Of a stretch of 64,000 nucleotides of DNA, positions 35,960 through 44,150 are shown piece after piece. The DNA is taken from contig DAOSDU010000007.1 in NCBI GenBank assembly GCA_035362715.1, forward strand, positions 1 through 64,000, given 5' to 3'. The DNA comes from Methanofastidiosum sp. GTDB lineage: Archaea > Methanobacteriota_B > Thermococci > Methanofastidiosales > Methanofastidiosaceae. Positions within the stretch are counted from its first letter, which is position 1. The number at the start of each line of letters is the position of its first letter. The position numbers and the translations under genes are program-made. The notes under the pieces are model-generated. The model worked only from the letters and a program-made list of their open reading frames with translations. It was not told where the DNA came from and did no database searches.

Positions 35960-36676
35960 TTAGATTATTTCGGCCGCTTCTAAATATTTAGTATCTTCCA
36001 GTAGTTCAATCCCCCCAACTTTTAACACTTCTTTCTTGGGAGAAAGCAAAACTACCTTATTTGAAATTTTCCTTACAAAATCAATTTCATGTGTTGATAC
36101 TATCATGGTGCCTTTGTATTGATCTAAAAACTCCAATATTCTTTTTCGGGTCTTTCCGTCAATATTTGATGTAGGTTCATCTAATATCAGTAATTTTGGT
36201 TTTAATTGGAGGACGCATGCAAGTGCTACTCTCTTTTTTTCTCCGCCACTGAGTCTAAACGGGGGCTTTTCGTATAATTTTTTTATTCCAAAGTAACTAG
36301 CATTCTCAGAAATTAGCGTTTTGGCTTTTTTATTTGAGATTCCCAATTGCATTGGGGTATATAGCAACTCATCTTCCACAGTTGGATTAAATAAAAAATC
36401 ATCTGGGTTTTGAAAAAGAAATCCTATGTTTTTTCTAAAATAAAGATAATTGTCTCTAGTGATATCTTTTTCAAAAATCTTGATATCTCCTGATGTAGGC
36501 TTAATAAGACCTGCAAATAACTTTAGTAAAGTAGATTTTCCACATCCATTTGAACCCAACAAGACAACTCTTTCAGATTCTTCAATAGTTAGGCTAAAAT
36601 TTTTGATCCCCACAGTTTTATCGGGATAAGCGTATTCAATATTTTTTGCTTCAATAATATTCAAATTATCATCCAC
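35960..36676 (-). CDS. nikO: ECF-type transporter ATPase (nickel)
   Basis: The 238-residue ABC ATPase has Walker A GSNGCGKSTLLKLF, Q-loop FQNPDDFLF, signature RLSGGEKKRVALA, Walker B LLILDEPTSNID and the switch STHEIDFVR. It powers the CbiMQ/NikMQ energy-coupling-factor importer. It overlaps the upstream membrane subunit by 16 bases and is the last gene of the four-gene operon. The substrate assignment to nickel rests on the other subunits and the upstream operator, not on this protein. Confidence 0.92.
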   Translation of the reverse strand: MDDNLNIIEAKNIEYAYPDKTVGIKNFSLTIEESERVVLLGSNGCGKSTLLKLFAGLIKPTSGDIKIFEKDITRDNYLYFRKNIGFLFQNPDDFLFNPTVEDELLYTPMQLGISNKKAKTLISENASYFGIKKLYEKPPFRLSGGEKKRVALACVLQLKPKLLILDEPTSNIDGKTRKRILEFLDQYKGTMIVSTHEIDFVRKISNKVVLLSPKKEVLKVGGIELLEDTKYLEAAEII

Positions 36677-37407
36677 CCTAATGTTACCAATACAATGAAA
36701 GCCGTGAAAATTATATTGGGTATAAGTCTAAATTTAACAAATTTAACTGGATATGGCATATTGCTGTATCCTCTTGATATTCTTGCAAGATGTATATTCT
36801 CCCCTCGCTCATATACTTTAATAAAAAACATGCCTAATAGTTCTCCCCCTTCATTCCAGATTTTTCTGTAGCTTTTGTTATTGAACCTTCTACTCTCTCT
36901 TGCAATTAAAATTCTGTATAGTTCATTAAATACTAGATATGTATAACTATATGTAAAAGATAAAGTGAGAACTAATATCTCCGGTATTTTATAATATCTT
37001 AGTGATGTGAGTATTTCTTTAAAGGGAGTTATCAAAGTAAATATTATTAAAAATGATACCGCAAGACATACCCGGAAGGTAAAGAGAATTGCATACTCGA
37101 AGGAAGATATGAAAACTTGTGGCAACATAATTGTAAAAATAAATAATGGCATTAAACCTACCCTCCTAAAATAAGGCCCAAGAGGGATCTGGGATACTAC
37201 AATTAATAAAAGTAAATTAAAAAAAATAAAAAATAGCTTATTTGGTGAAAATGTAGAGATACTCAGTAGAACTAGAATTAAAAATCCTATCAATCCTACC
37301 CTTGTGTCCACTAATCTTATCGGGCTTTTTACGTTTTCTTGAATAAAGAAAACTTCAAAGTATTGTGAAGCACTTTTAAGAAGTGCTTCTACTGGCTCGT
37401 ATTTCAA
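36661..37407 (-). CDS. nikQ: ECF transporter transmembrane subunit Q (nickel)
   Basis: The 248-residue protein is the CbiQ/EcfT-type scaffold, with five or so helices and the two charged coupling motifs in ARESRRFNNKSYRKI and YERGENIHLARISRGYS, which dock on the ATPase. The start overlaps nikN by 4 bases (ATGA). With nikM, nikN and nikO it forms the transporter in the cytoplasmic membrane. Confidence 0.9.
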   Translation of the reverse strand: MKYEPVEALLKSASQYFEVFFIQENVKSPIRLVDTRVGLIGFLILVLLSISTFSPNKLFFIFFNLLLLIVVSQIPLGPYFRRVGLMPLFIFTIMLPQVFISSFEYAILFTFRVCLAVSFLIIFTLITPFKEILTSLRYYKIPEILVLTLSFTYSYTYLVFNELYRILIARESRRFNNKSYRKIWNEGGELLGMFFIKVYERGENIHLARISRGYSNMPYPVKFVKFRLIPNIIFTAFIVLVTLGWMII

Positions 37408-37706
37408 TTCCTTCGACCTTTAATTGCCATGGTAACTCCTAGCATGATTATAAGAGTTACTATAGATCCTACTAGGCCAGCTAAAAAGGTACCAAAGGGT
37501 GAATCTATCCCAGGCACCGAATAGTCTGGCAGGATACCGCCATAAATTGGACTTTCTTCTGCCCCAAGATGTTCTGCGGACTTTTCCAAGGGCTCAGAAT
37601 ATCCTACAGCATCAGCTGCTAAAGCAAATAGAGGAGATAGTATTATGGCAACTAAGATTACTAGTAATGCTTGTTTATGTTCTATAACAAAATTTTTGAA
37701 GTTCAT
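37404..37706 (-). CDS. nikN: PDGLE-domain small subunit NikN
   Basis: The 100-residue protein has an N-terminal helix, an outside loop with GGILPDYSVPGIDSPF, and a second helix (LAGLVGSIVTLIIMLGV). This is the PDGLE-type small subunit, which in comparative genomics accompanies NikM in nickel systems and is distinct from classical CbiN. It overlaps nikM and nikQ by 4 bases each. Confidence 0.82.
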   Translation of the reverse strand: MNFKNFVIEHKQALLVILVAIILSPLFALAADAVGYSEPLEKSAEHLGAEESPIYGGILPDYSVPGIDSPFGTFLAGLVGSIVTLIIMLGVTMAIKGRRN

Positions 37707-38362
37707 CTTTTTTCACCCCTAGCCTTATTCTGGGCCTCATCTGAAATATATAAGATATCGCTACGATTTTTCTCAATATATGAGATAACAGCAACTGTAA
37801 TCAAACCCTCTATTATTCCCAAGGCACCGTGCCATATTCCCATTATGGGTACTGTAGTATTTATTGAGTACTGGAAAGTAGAAGATAGACCAGTAGCTAT
37901 TCCAGTATTGATTGCCCCTAATGTTATTCCAATCCAACCTGCAACAAATGCGGCTATTTTGGTATTTTTCTTGCTTAGAAATTTGTATATATAGTAAGCT
38001 ACGAATACATCAACGATTGCCATACTAAAAAGGTTAGTTCCCAGAGTAGTAATACCTCCGTCTCCAAATACTAATGCTTGGATTACTACAACAGATGTCA
38101 TAGCTATACACCCTAAAAACGGGCCTAAAATTATTGCTGCAACAGCACCACCGACAAAATGTGCAGAAGTTCCACCAGGAATTGGCCAGTTTAGCATTTG
38201 TGCGGCAAATATACCTGCGGCAACTAAACCCGCAATAGGTACTCTTTTTTCATTTATGCCATCTTTTTTTATTTTATAAATACATATTCCAACGACTATA
38301 GCAGTAAGTACATAGTATACCAGTGCTATGTTCATGTCTAAAAATCCATCTGGTATGTGCAT
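37703..38362 (-). CDS. nikM: Substrate-specific subunit of nickel/cobalt ECF transporter
   Basis: The 219-residue protein has seven or so helices. The N-terminus MHIPDGFLDM carries the metal-binding Met1/His2 of CbiM/NikM, and the GTSAHFVGGAV region has the second conserved histidine. It captures Ni2+ (or Co2+) and works with NikNQO. The PDGLE subunit and the NikR-like operator immediately upstream favour nickel, which a methanogen needs for coenzyme F430 and hydrogenase. Cobalt remains possible because cobalamin enzymes are also present. Confidence 0.88.
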   Translation of the reverse strand: MHIPDGFLDMNIALVYYVLTAIVVGICIYKIKKDGINEKRVPIAGLVAAGIFAAQMLNWPIPGGTSAHFVGGAVAAIILGPFLGCIAMTSVVVIQALVFGDGGITTLGTNLFSMAIVDVFVAYYIYKFLSKKNTKIAAFVAGWIGITLGAINTGIATGLSSTFQYSINTTVPIMGIWHGALGIIEGLITVAVISYIEKNRSDILYISDEAQNKARGEKR

Positions 38363-38373
38363 TTTATTCCCTC

Positions 38374-38400
38374 GTGTTACTAATTTAGAATTAGTAACAC
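38374..38400. promoter_or_regulatory. NikR-like operator upstream of nikM
   Basis: GTGTTAC-N13-GTAACAC is a perfect dyad (the inner bases extend the symmetry to 12 per arm). It matches, from memory, the NikR consensus used in methanogens and Deltaproteobacteria. It lies 11 bases before the nikM start and covers the expected transcription start, so a nickel-loaded repressor there would block transcription. Confidence 0.75.
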
Positions 38401-38403
38401 TTG

Positions 38404-38419
38404 ATTAGGATATCCTAAT
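38404..38419. promoter_or_regulatory. Perfect 16-bp palindrome between TATA and NikR-like site
   Basis: ATTAGGATATCCTAAT is fully palindromic. Its TTAGG...CCTAA half-sites look like those of DtxR-family metal repressors. It abuts the TATA box of nikM, so it could be a second operator. Confidence 0.5.
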
Positions 38420-38428
38420 GTTTATAAG
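38419..38428 (-). promoter_or_regulatory. TATA box of the nikMNQO operon
   Basis: On the minus strand CTTATAAACA lies about 25 bases upstream of a start at 38398-38400. That places the transcription start at the edge of the NikR-like site. Confidence 0.5.
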
Positions 38429-38490
38429 TCTTTTGTAGGGATGGTCTTGGAGCTCTATTGTGCGATTAATAATTAGTAATCTAGTTATAG

Positions 38491-38529
38491 TTAGTTAAGT
38501 TAAACTAAAACGATTTTACTAAGTTTATT
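38491..38529. repeat. 39-bp direct repeat, copy A
   Basis: This copy matches 39452-39490 in the same orientation with 3 mismatches in 39. It includes the dyad TAAAA-CGA-TTTTA; the mismatch inside it falls in the 3-base centre. It lies about 130 bases upstream of nikM and covers the last bases of the DUF1638 gene. Confidence 0.7.
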
Positions 38530-39397
38530 TCTCATAAATTTCTGAGATTGTCCTTTCAAGACTATCGTTTAATAGTCTAATAGTACCTTCTCTATAGGAC
38601 AGTCTTAGATCTATTTCAGAAGATATTGTTTCACATTTATTTTTGTATTCTGGACAATTAGAACAATCATATTCTAATGCAACAATCTGATTATAATTCG
38701 CTTCTCTTAGTAAATATTTTGTCATTTCAGTGCCATCAAATTTTTCAATTCCCAATTTATCTCCGATTTCTTTTAGCCGGTTTTCACCTATAGTTTCAAT
38801 TTTTCTTTTACTGAAAAGTCCCCAATGACTAGCATACCCCGGAGTCAAAAAAAATGTACCAGGTTCTTTAGTTAATATCTCTAAATACTCGGATTTACTA
38901 CCTAGAAGAGCACATACACAGTCATCAACTATTTCTTTATTTTCATCCTTTAGAATATCAAAAGGTATTCTTACTCGATTATCTTTCAACATACCTTCTA
39001 GGTTATTCATGGAATTGCCACATAATCCATAATAAAGCAGAAGATAGTCAGAATGTTTCTGCAATTCTATACAAGCTTTCAATACTTCTTCTTTTAATTC
39101 TCCTGGGCTATAATGGAGAAATAGTGGCAACATATATACTATTAATTCAAGTTTTTCTTCTCTTTTGAGGTATCTTGGGGCAAATAATTCCCTAGCTATC
39201 TTTATTTTTTCATAAGGAAAGTTACTTCTGATAACGTTCTCAAAATACTTTGAAGACTCTGTATCTACAATAATTATTTTACCTATTTCGGGATGTTCTT
39301 TTATAACAAATAAAAGTTCATCTTCAAATACTTCACAACTTATAATTCCAATTCTCTTAGAATTTTGTTTGTTAGTATCATCTAATTTCTGGAGCAT
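38525..39397 (-). CDS. DUF1638 family protein
   Basis: The 290-residue soluble protein has the DUF1638 pattern: LLLYYGLCGNSMNNLEG near residue 120, DDCVCALLGSKSEYLE and PGTFFLTPGYASHWGLF. A C-terminal cysteine group (YDCSNCPEYKNKC) could bind a metal. In other methanogens and acetogens DUF1638 genes sit beside corrinoid methyltransferases; the function is unknown. The same 39-bp element lies about 55 bases upstream of its start and past its 3' end near nikM, so it may be regulated together with nickel import. Confidence 0.82.
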   Translation of the reverse strand: MLQKLDDTNKQNSKRIGIISCEVFEDELLFVIKEHPEIGKIIIVDTESSKYFENVIRSNFPYEKIKIARELFAPRYLKREEKLELIVYMLPLFLHYSPGELKEEVLKACIELQKHSDYLLLYYGLCGNSMNNLEGMLKDNRVRIPFDILKDENKEIVDDCVCALLGSKSEYLEILTKEPGTFFLTPGYASHWGLFSKRKIETIGENRLKEIGDKLGIEKFDGTEMTKYLLREANYNQIVALEYDCSNCPEYKNKCETISSEIDLRLSYREGTIRLLNDSLERTISEIYEK

Positions 39398-39451
39398 ATT
39401 ACCAATTAACTCTGATTCTTATTTTTAAGAGTTTTCATTAATTAGATCTAG

Positions 39452-39490
39452 TTAATTAAGTTTAACTAAAATGATTTTACTAAGTTTATT
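39452..39490. repeat. 39-bp direct repeat, copy B
   Basis: This is the partner of 38491-38529 (36 of 39 identical). It lies in the gap between the DUF1638 gene and iorA, about 55 bases upstream of the DUF1638 start. The TAAAA-TGA-TTTTA dyad is kept. Confidence 0.7.
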
Positions 39491-39588
39491 CAAAAAATAT
39501 TTTAATATACTGTTGATAAGAAATAACTTTTCTTATATATTATAGTTGTGATAATAAGTTTTTTAAAAGATTACATCGTTGATAAATC

Positions 39589-41367
39589 ATGAAAAGAGAA
39601 CTTCTAATGGGCAATGAAGCAATTGCCTTAGGCGCTTTTGAAGCCGGTGTTGAAGTTGTTGCAGCCTATCCTGGTACACCATCAACAGAAATTCCTGAGA
39701 CTGCTGCACGATTTGCCAAACAGTACGGCGTTTATGTTGAATTTTCTACTAATGAGAAGGTTGCACTCGAGGTAGGAATCGGGGCATCTTGGGCGGGAAA
39801 AAGAGCCCTTGTAACAATGAAGCATGTCGGAGTTAATGTTGCATCTGATTCGTTTATGACTTTAGCTTATACAGGTGTTGACGGAGGATTTGTCCTTGTT
39901 TCTGCTGATGAGCCAGAATGCCATTCTTCTCAGAATGAGCAGGATAATAGAATATATGCCAGATTTGCAAATGTACCATGTTTAGATCCATCTTCTGCTC
40001 AGGAATGCAGGGATATGATAATATTTGCATATGACCTATCTGAGTTGTTTTCTATACCTGTAATTTTAAGGCCAACTACTAGAGTATGTCACGGAAGGGG
40101 AGATGTAGAGTTAGGAGAAATAAATATCCAAAAAAGAGAAGGTAAATTCACAAAGGATGTTACAAAGTATGTCACCGTTCCATCTCACACAAGGGTATTA
40201 CATAAAAAGCTTTTAGAGAAAATGGAAAAAATTAGAGAATTTGTTGAGAATTCTAATCTTAATTATGCTATCCCCGGGGACGGAAAGACTGGGATCATTG
40301 TCATTGGAGCATCTTTTAATTATTTGATGGAATCTCTGAATATTTTAGGCATTAACCCCCCAATATTAAAAATTGGAGTTTCACATCCTTTAGCAAAAAA
40401 TAAAGTATTATCCTTTATTAAAGATCTTGAAAAAGTCGTAATTGTTGAAGAACTTGAGCCAGTTATCGAAAATGATGTAAAAATATTAATGGCCGAGAAC
40501 CAATTGAACTTGAAGCTGTATGGGAAGAATATATTTTCAAGAACTGGTGAGTATTCTACGGATCTAGTAACTGAAATACTTTCAAAATTTTTTAGGATTG
40601 ATGTATCTAAAGAACAACCTAAAAATATTACTATTCCTAATAGGGCTCCATTATTATGTGCTGGATGTCCACACAGATCAACGTTTTATGCAATAAAAAA
40701 GGTAACTAGAGGGAAGGCCATATTCCCCTCGGATATCGGTTGCTATACTCTTGGATTCTCAAGACCTCTCCAGACAGTTGATACATGCATTGCCATGGGC
40801 TCAAGTTTTGGGATAGCATGCGGTCTTGCAAAATCTGTAAATGAGCCAATTGTTGCAACTTTGGGGGACTCTACATTTTTCCATGCAGGAATACCTCCAT
40901 TAATCAATGCCAAATATAACAATGCCAAGATTGTAGCAGTGATCCTTGACAATTTAACTACCGCTATGACTGGTCATCAACCTCATCCTGGAACGCAGCT
41001 AACTGCTATGGGAGAACCTGCAAGCCCTGTATCTATTGAGAAGCTGATTGCCGGTATGGATATACCAGTCGAAGTCGTAAATGCAACTGATGTAAAAAGC
41101 ATTGAAGATGCTCTAAAAAGAGCACTTGAAAGTGAACAGGTATATGCTATTGTATCAAGAGGGCCATGTGTTCTCCTAAAGGGCATAGATAAGAGGCCCA
41201 TCTATAGGGTAGAAGTATCTATATGCAGGGCATGCAAAGCATGTATCAAGCTATCGGGGTGCCCTGCTTTAGAATTTAAGGATGGTCACTCAAGTATTAA
41301 TCCAACAGTATGCACTGGATGCGGATTATGCGCCCACATATGTCCTGTAGAAGCAATAGTTAGATAA
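39589..41367 (+). CDS. iorA: Indolepyruvate:ferredoxin oxidoreductase alpha subunit
   Basis: The 592-residue protein has the PYR domain at the N-terminus (AAYPGTPSTEIPE), the ThDP-binding PP domain (GDSTFFHAGIPPL followed by DNLTTAMTGHQPHPG) and C-terminal ferredoxin motifs CRACKACIKLSGC and CTGCGLCAHICP. IorAB oxidises aryl pyruvates from aromatic amino acids to aryl-acetyl-CoA, reducing ferredoxin, or works in reverse for synthesis. No iorB is adjacent in this window. It has its own TATA box (CTTATATATTA near 39533). Length is normal. Confidence 0.94.
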   Translation: MKRELLMGNEAIALGAFEAGVEVVAAYPGTPSTEIPETAARFAKQYGVYVEFSTNEKVALEVGIGASWAGKRALVTMKHVGVNVASDSFMTLAYTGVDGGFVLVSADEPECHSSQNEQDNRIYARFANVPCLDPSSAQECRDMIIFAYDLSELFSIPVILRPTTRVCHGRGDVELGEINIQKREGKFTKDVTKYVTVPSHTRVLHKKLLEKMEKIREFVENSNLNYAIPGDGKTGIIVIGASFNYLMESLNILGINPPILKIGVSHPLAKNKVLSFIKDLEKVVIVEELEPVIENDVKILMAENQLNLKLYGKNIFSRTGEYSTDLVTEILSKFFRIDVSKEQPKNITIPNRAPLLCAGCPHRSTFYAIKKVTRGKAIFPSDIGCYTLGFSRPLQTVDTCIAMGSSFGIACGLAKSVNEPIVATLGDSTFFHAGIPPLINAKYNNAKIVAVILDNLTTAMTGHQPHPGTQLTAMGEPASPVSIEKLIAGMDIPVEVVNATDVKSIEDALKRALESEQVYAIVSRGPCVLLKGIDKRPIYRVEVSICRACKACIKLSGCPALEFKDGHSSINPTVCTGCGLCAHICPVEAIVR

Positions 41368-41548
41368 TATTTAATATATTTCTTCTATTTTATATTGAAT
41401 ATTTTTCATATTTAAAATCTATATTTTTTTAAAAGTAATAAAAATTTTTAAGTATATTATTTATTGCCGTTAGGCTTTTAACATTGAAAAATCAAATATA
41501 TTGAAGGTTGTATATTAATATTCTTATAATCTCAAGGGAGTTGAAGAA

Positions 41549-41773
41549 ATGGTGGAAATAAAAATTGATGTTAAAGGTCAAACTTGTCCTGTACCCCTAG
41601 TTGAATGTAGAAAAGCGTTGCGAAAAGCAGCAGTTGGAGATATAGTCGAGATAGAGGGAACACATCCTGCGTCTAAGAAGGAAATACCCATGGCTGTGAA
41701 GGCGTTAGGGTATAAGATTGTATCCATTGAAGAGGAGGGCAATACGTGGAAGATAAAAATATGCAAGAATTAG
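41549..41773 (+). CDS. TusA/SirA-family sulfur carrier
   Basis: The 74-residue protein has the CPVPLVE motif with the catalytic cysteine near residue 11, followed by ECRKALRKAAVGDIVEI. TusA carries persulfide sulfur from cysteine desulfurase to acceptors. It is the first gene of a four-gene sulfur-transfer operon with DsrE, NifS and IscU. It overlaps the DsrE gene, with a strong ribosome-binding site (GGGAGTTGAAG) upstream. Confidence 0.93.
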   Translation: MVEIKIDVKGQTCPVPLVECRKALRKAAVGDIVEIEGTHPASKKEIPMAVKALGYKIVSIEEEGNTWKIKICKN

Positions 41774-42201
41774 CTAATCAAAAAAAGAATAAAGCCACGA
41801 TAATTGTTCATAGCGGGGATATGGATAAAATTTACAGTGCACTAATAATAGGAAATGGAGCACTTTCAATGGGCATGGAAGTTTCGTTGTACTTCACTTT
41901 TTTTGGACTTCAGAGATTAAAGAAAGGCGGGCTTGAAAAAGGGCCACTCTCAAAGATGCACATGCTGGGATTAGGTAAAATGATGATAAAGAAGAAAATG
42001 GAAAAAGCTAATGTGGCTTCTTTAGAGAAAATGATAACAGACTTCAAAGAACTTGGAGGTAAAATACTGGCTTGTGATATGACTATGGAGGTAATGGGAG
42101 TAAAGCCTGAAGATCTAAGACAAGACCTAATTAATGATTACTGTTCTGTTGGGACATATATTCAAGAAGCAATGGAATCAAGCATGACGCTGTTTATTTA
42201 A
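41761..42201 (+). CDS. DsrE/DsrF-family sulfur-relay protein
   Basis: The protein is about 146 residues from ATG 41761; a GTG at 41746 would extend it. It is a DsrE/F-like alpha-beta protein (KATIIVHSGDMDKIYSALIIGNGAL, then EVSLYFTFFGLQRLKKGG) with Cys in KILACDMTMEVMG and DYCSVGTYI. Such proteins pass persulfide between TusA and other partners. It overlaps tusA by 13 bases and precedes nifS by 14, so it is in the same operon. Confidence 0.85.
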   Translation: MQELANQKKNKATIIVHSGDMDKIYSALIIGNGALSMGMEVSLYFTFFGLQRLKKGGLEKGPLSKMHMLGLGKMMIKKKMEKANVASLEKMITDFKELGGKILACDMTMEVMGVKPEDLRQDLINDYCSVGTYIQEAMESSMTLFI

Positions 42202-42215
42202 TATGGTGAATCAGA

Positions 42216-43382
42216 ATGGAAAAAAATATTTACCTTGATAATGCGGCCGCAACAAGATTGGACGAGAGAGTTTTAGAATCTATGAAAAAATATTTCTTTG
42301 AAGTATATGCAGTTGCAACTTCAGAATTTGGATATTCGTTAGGCATTGAAGCTAGAGAATCTCTAGATGAGGCTAGAGGATTTATTGCCAATTATATTGG
42401 AGCTGATTTTGGAGAAATTATTTTCACTTCAGGAAGCACTGAATCTAGTAATATGGCCTTAAAAGGAGTTGCAATGGCACTAAAAGAAAAAAAAGGCAAG
42501 CACATAATTGTATCAAAAATTGAAGACTTTCCAGTTCTTAATAGTGCAAGGAGTCTTGAAAAACAGGGATTTGAAGTTACCTATCTTGATGTTGACCAAT
42601 ATGGGCTGATTGACTTTGATCAGCTTGAAAAATCTATAAGAAAAGACACTATTCTAGTATCAATTCAGCATGCCAATCAAGAGATTGGCACAATGCAAGA
42701 CATTGCTAAAATAGCAAACATTTGTAAAAATAAAAGTGTGCTTTTTCACACAGATGCAACACATACCTTCACAAGAGTTCCAATTGATGTTAGGAAAATT
42801 CCAGTTGATCTAGTTACTTTGTCTGCTCACACTATCCATGGACCTAAAGAGACGGGAGCATTATTTATCCGTAAGAACACTCCGTTCTCAAAGTGGATGG
42901 ACGGAGGATTTCAAGAATTTAACAAGCGTGCAGGATTAGAAAATATCCCTGGGGCGGTAGGATTTGCAAAAGCTATTGAACTAGTAACTCCTGAAGAGAC
43001 TAAGAAAATGGAGCAGATGAGAGATCACCTCGTTAAAAGAGTATTATCTGAGATACCAGACACAACTTTGAATGGGCATAAAGAAAAAAGAATTCCTCAA
43101 AATGCGAATATTACATTTCACTATGTAGAAGGAGAATCAATTACGCTTCATCTTGACATGAGAGGATTTTCGGTCAGTACAGGTTCTGCATGCTTCAGTA
43201 AATCCCTTGAGGCAAGCCATGTTATAATGGGCATCGGTGGGGATCACGAGAGGGCGCATGGTTCTGTTCGATTTACATTTGGCAGATACAATACTATTGA
43301 TGATGTTGATTCGATTGTGAATAATATATCTGAAGTTGTAACGGAACTTAGAAAAATTAGCCCGTTGGGCAAGAATCGATAA
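42216..43382 (+). CDS. nifS: Cysteine desulfurase, NifS/IscS type
   Basis: The 388-residue PLP enzyme has Lys211 in SAHTIHGPKETGALF and the catalytic Cys326 in STGSACFSKSLEAS, on the loop that forms the persulfide. The N-terminal YLDNAAATRLDE and FTSGSTESSNMALKG are characteristic. It converts cysteine to alanine and enzyme-bound sulfur for Fe-S clusters and thio-modification. It is placed between the DsrE and IscU genes in one operon. Confidence 0.96.
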   Translation: MEKNIYLDNAAATRLDERVLESMKKYFFEVYAVATSEFGYSLGIEARESLDEARGFIANYIGADFGEIIFTSGSTESSNMALKGVAMALKEKKGKHIIVSKIEDFPVLNSARSLEKQGFEVTYLDVDQYGLIDFDQLEKSIRKDTILVSIQHANQEIGTMQDIAKIANICKNKSVLFHTDATHTFTRVPIDVRKIPVDLVTLSAHTIHGPKETGALFIRKNTPFSKWMDGGFQEFNKRAGLENIPGAVGFAKAIELVTPEETKKMEQMRDHLVKRVLSEIPDTTLNGHKEKRIPQNANITFHYVEGESITLHLDMRGFSVSTGSACFSKSLEASHVIMGIGGDHERAHGSVRFTFGRYNTIDDVDSIVNNISEVVTELRKISPLGKNR

Positions 43383-43394
43383 GGAGGGAATGAT

Positions 43395-44030
43395 ATGAAA
43401 TTTCCATATAGTGAAAAAGTGTTGGAGCATTTTCGTCATCCACATAACGTAGGTAAAATAGAAAATCCAGATGGCAAAGCAACCGAAGGAAGCCCTGCAT
43501 GCGGGGACATGGTTTCAGTTTATATAAAAGTAAATCCTATGAATAAGGTTATTGAGGATATAAAATTTGAGTCTTATGGTTGTGCATCCAATATTGCAAC
43601 AGGCTCGATTATTACCGATATGGCCAAGGGAAAAACTCTTGAGGAAGCAAAGAAAATTACTTGGCAACAGGCAGCAGATGCTTTAGGGGGATTACCGACA
43701 ATAAAAGCGCACTGCTCGGTATTGGCTGTTGAAGGACTAAGGGCAGCAATCCAAAACTATGAAGAAAAACATGGAATTATCGCAGAGAAAGTTCCTACAA
43801 CAATAGAGATTGTGAACAATAGATTGAAGAAAGTGATGAATCCTTTAACAGGTCTTGATGTTGTTAGAACAAATCTTATTAAGAAAATAGAAATCAACAA
43901 CGGTAAAGTTTTACTTACAATAGATCTGCCCTCCAATCATCAATTCGCCAATTCGATAAGAGAAGAGATCAAAGAAAAGATTGAAACTTTATGGGATGTA
44001 AAAGAAGTAAGTGTTGAGTTTATAGATTAA
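43395..44030 (+). CDS. iscU: IscU-type Fe-S scaffold fused to MIP18/SufT-like domain
   Basis: The 211-residue protein has an IscU domain (1-130) with Cys36 in SPACGDMV, Asp38, Cys63 in SYGCASNIATGS and Cys107 in KAHCSVLAVEGL. A second domain follows from about residue 140 (RLKKVMNPLTGLDVVRTNLIKKIEI, in pieces), which looks like a MIP18/DUF59 (SufT/ApbC N-terminal) domain used in Fe-S targeting. The fusion would place scaffold and delivery functions in one chain. It is the last gene of the sulfur operon, 12 bases after nifS. Confidence 0.88.
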   Translation: MKFPYSEKVLEHFRHPHNVGKIENPDGKATEGSPACGDMVSVYIKVNPMNKVIEDIKFESYGCASNIATGSIITDMAKGKTLEEAKKITWQQAADALGGLPTIKAHCSVLAVEGLRAAIQNYEEKHGIIAEKVPTTIEIVNNRLKKVMNPLTGLDVVRTNLIKKIEINNGKVLLTIDLPSNHQFANSIREEIKEKIETLWDVKEVSVEFID

Positions 44031-44150
44031 TTTTTTTATATTAATTATTATTTTATCATTTGCTTTAGATTTAGCTTTACCCATAAGTTAATAAAATAAT
44101 ATATCTCATCATGATTAAGGCAATCCTGTAAAAATCCAAAGGTATTAATT

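Noticed and set aside
35960..38362. Cobalt (CbiMNQO) as the transporter substrate
   Set aside because: It cannot be excluded from the subunits alone, but the PDGLE-type small subunit and the GTGTTAC-N13-GTAACAC dyad favour nickel.
38491..39490. The 39-bp repeats as ends of an insertion sequence or as CRISPR repeats
   Set aside because: There are only two copies, the gene between them is a conserved DUF1638 rather than a transposase, and no terminal inverted repeats are visible.
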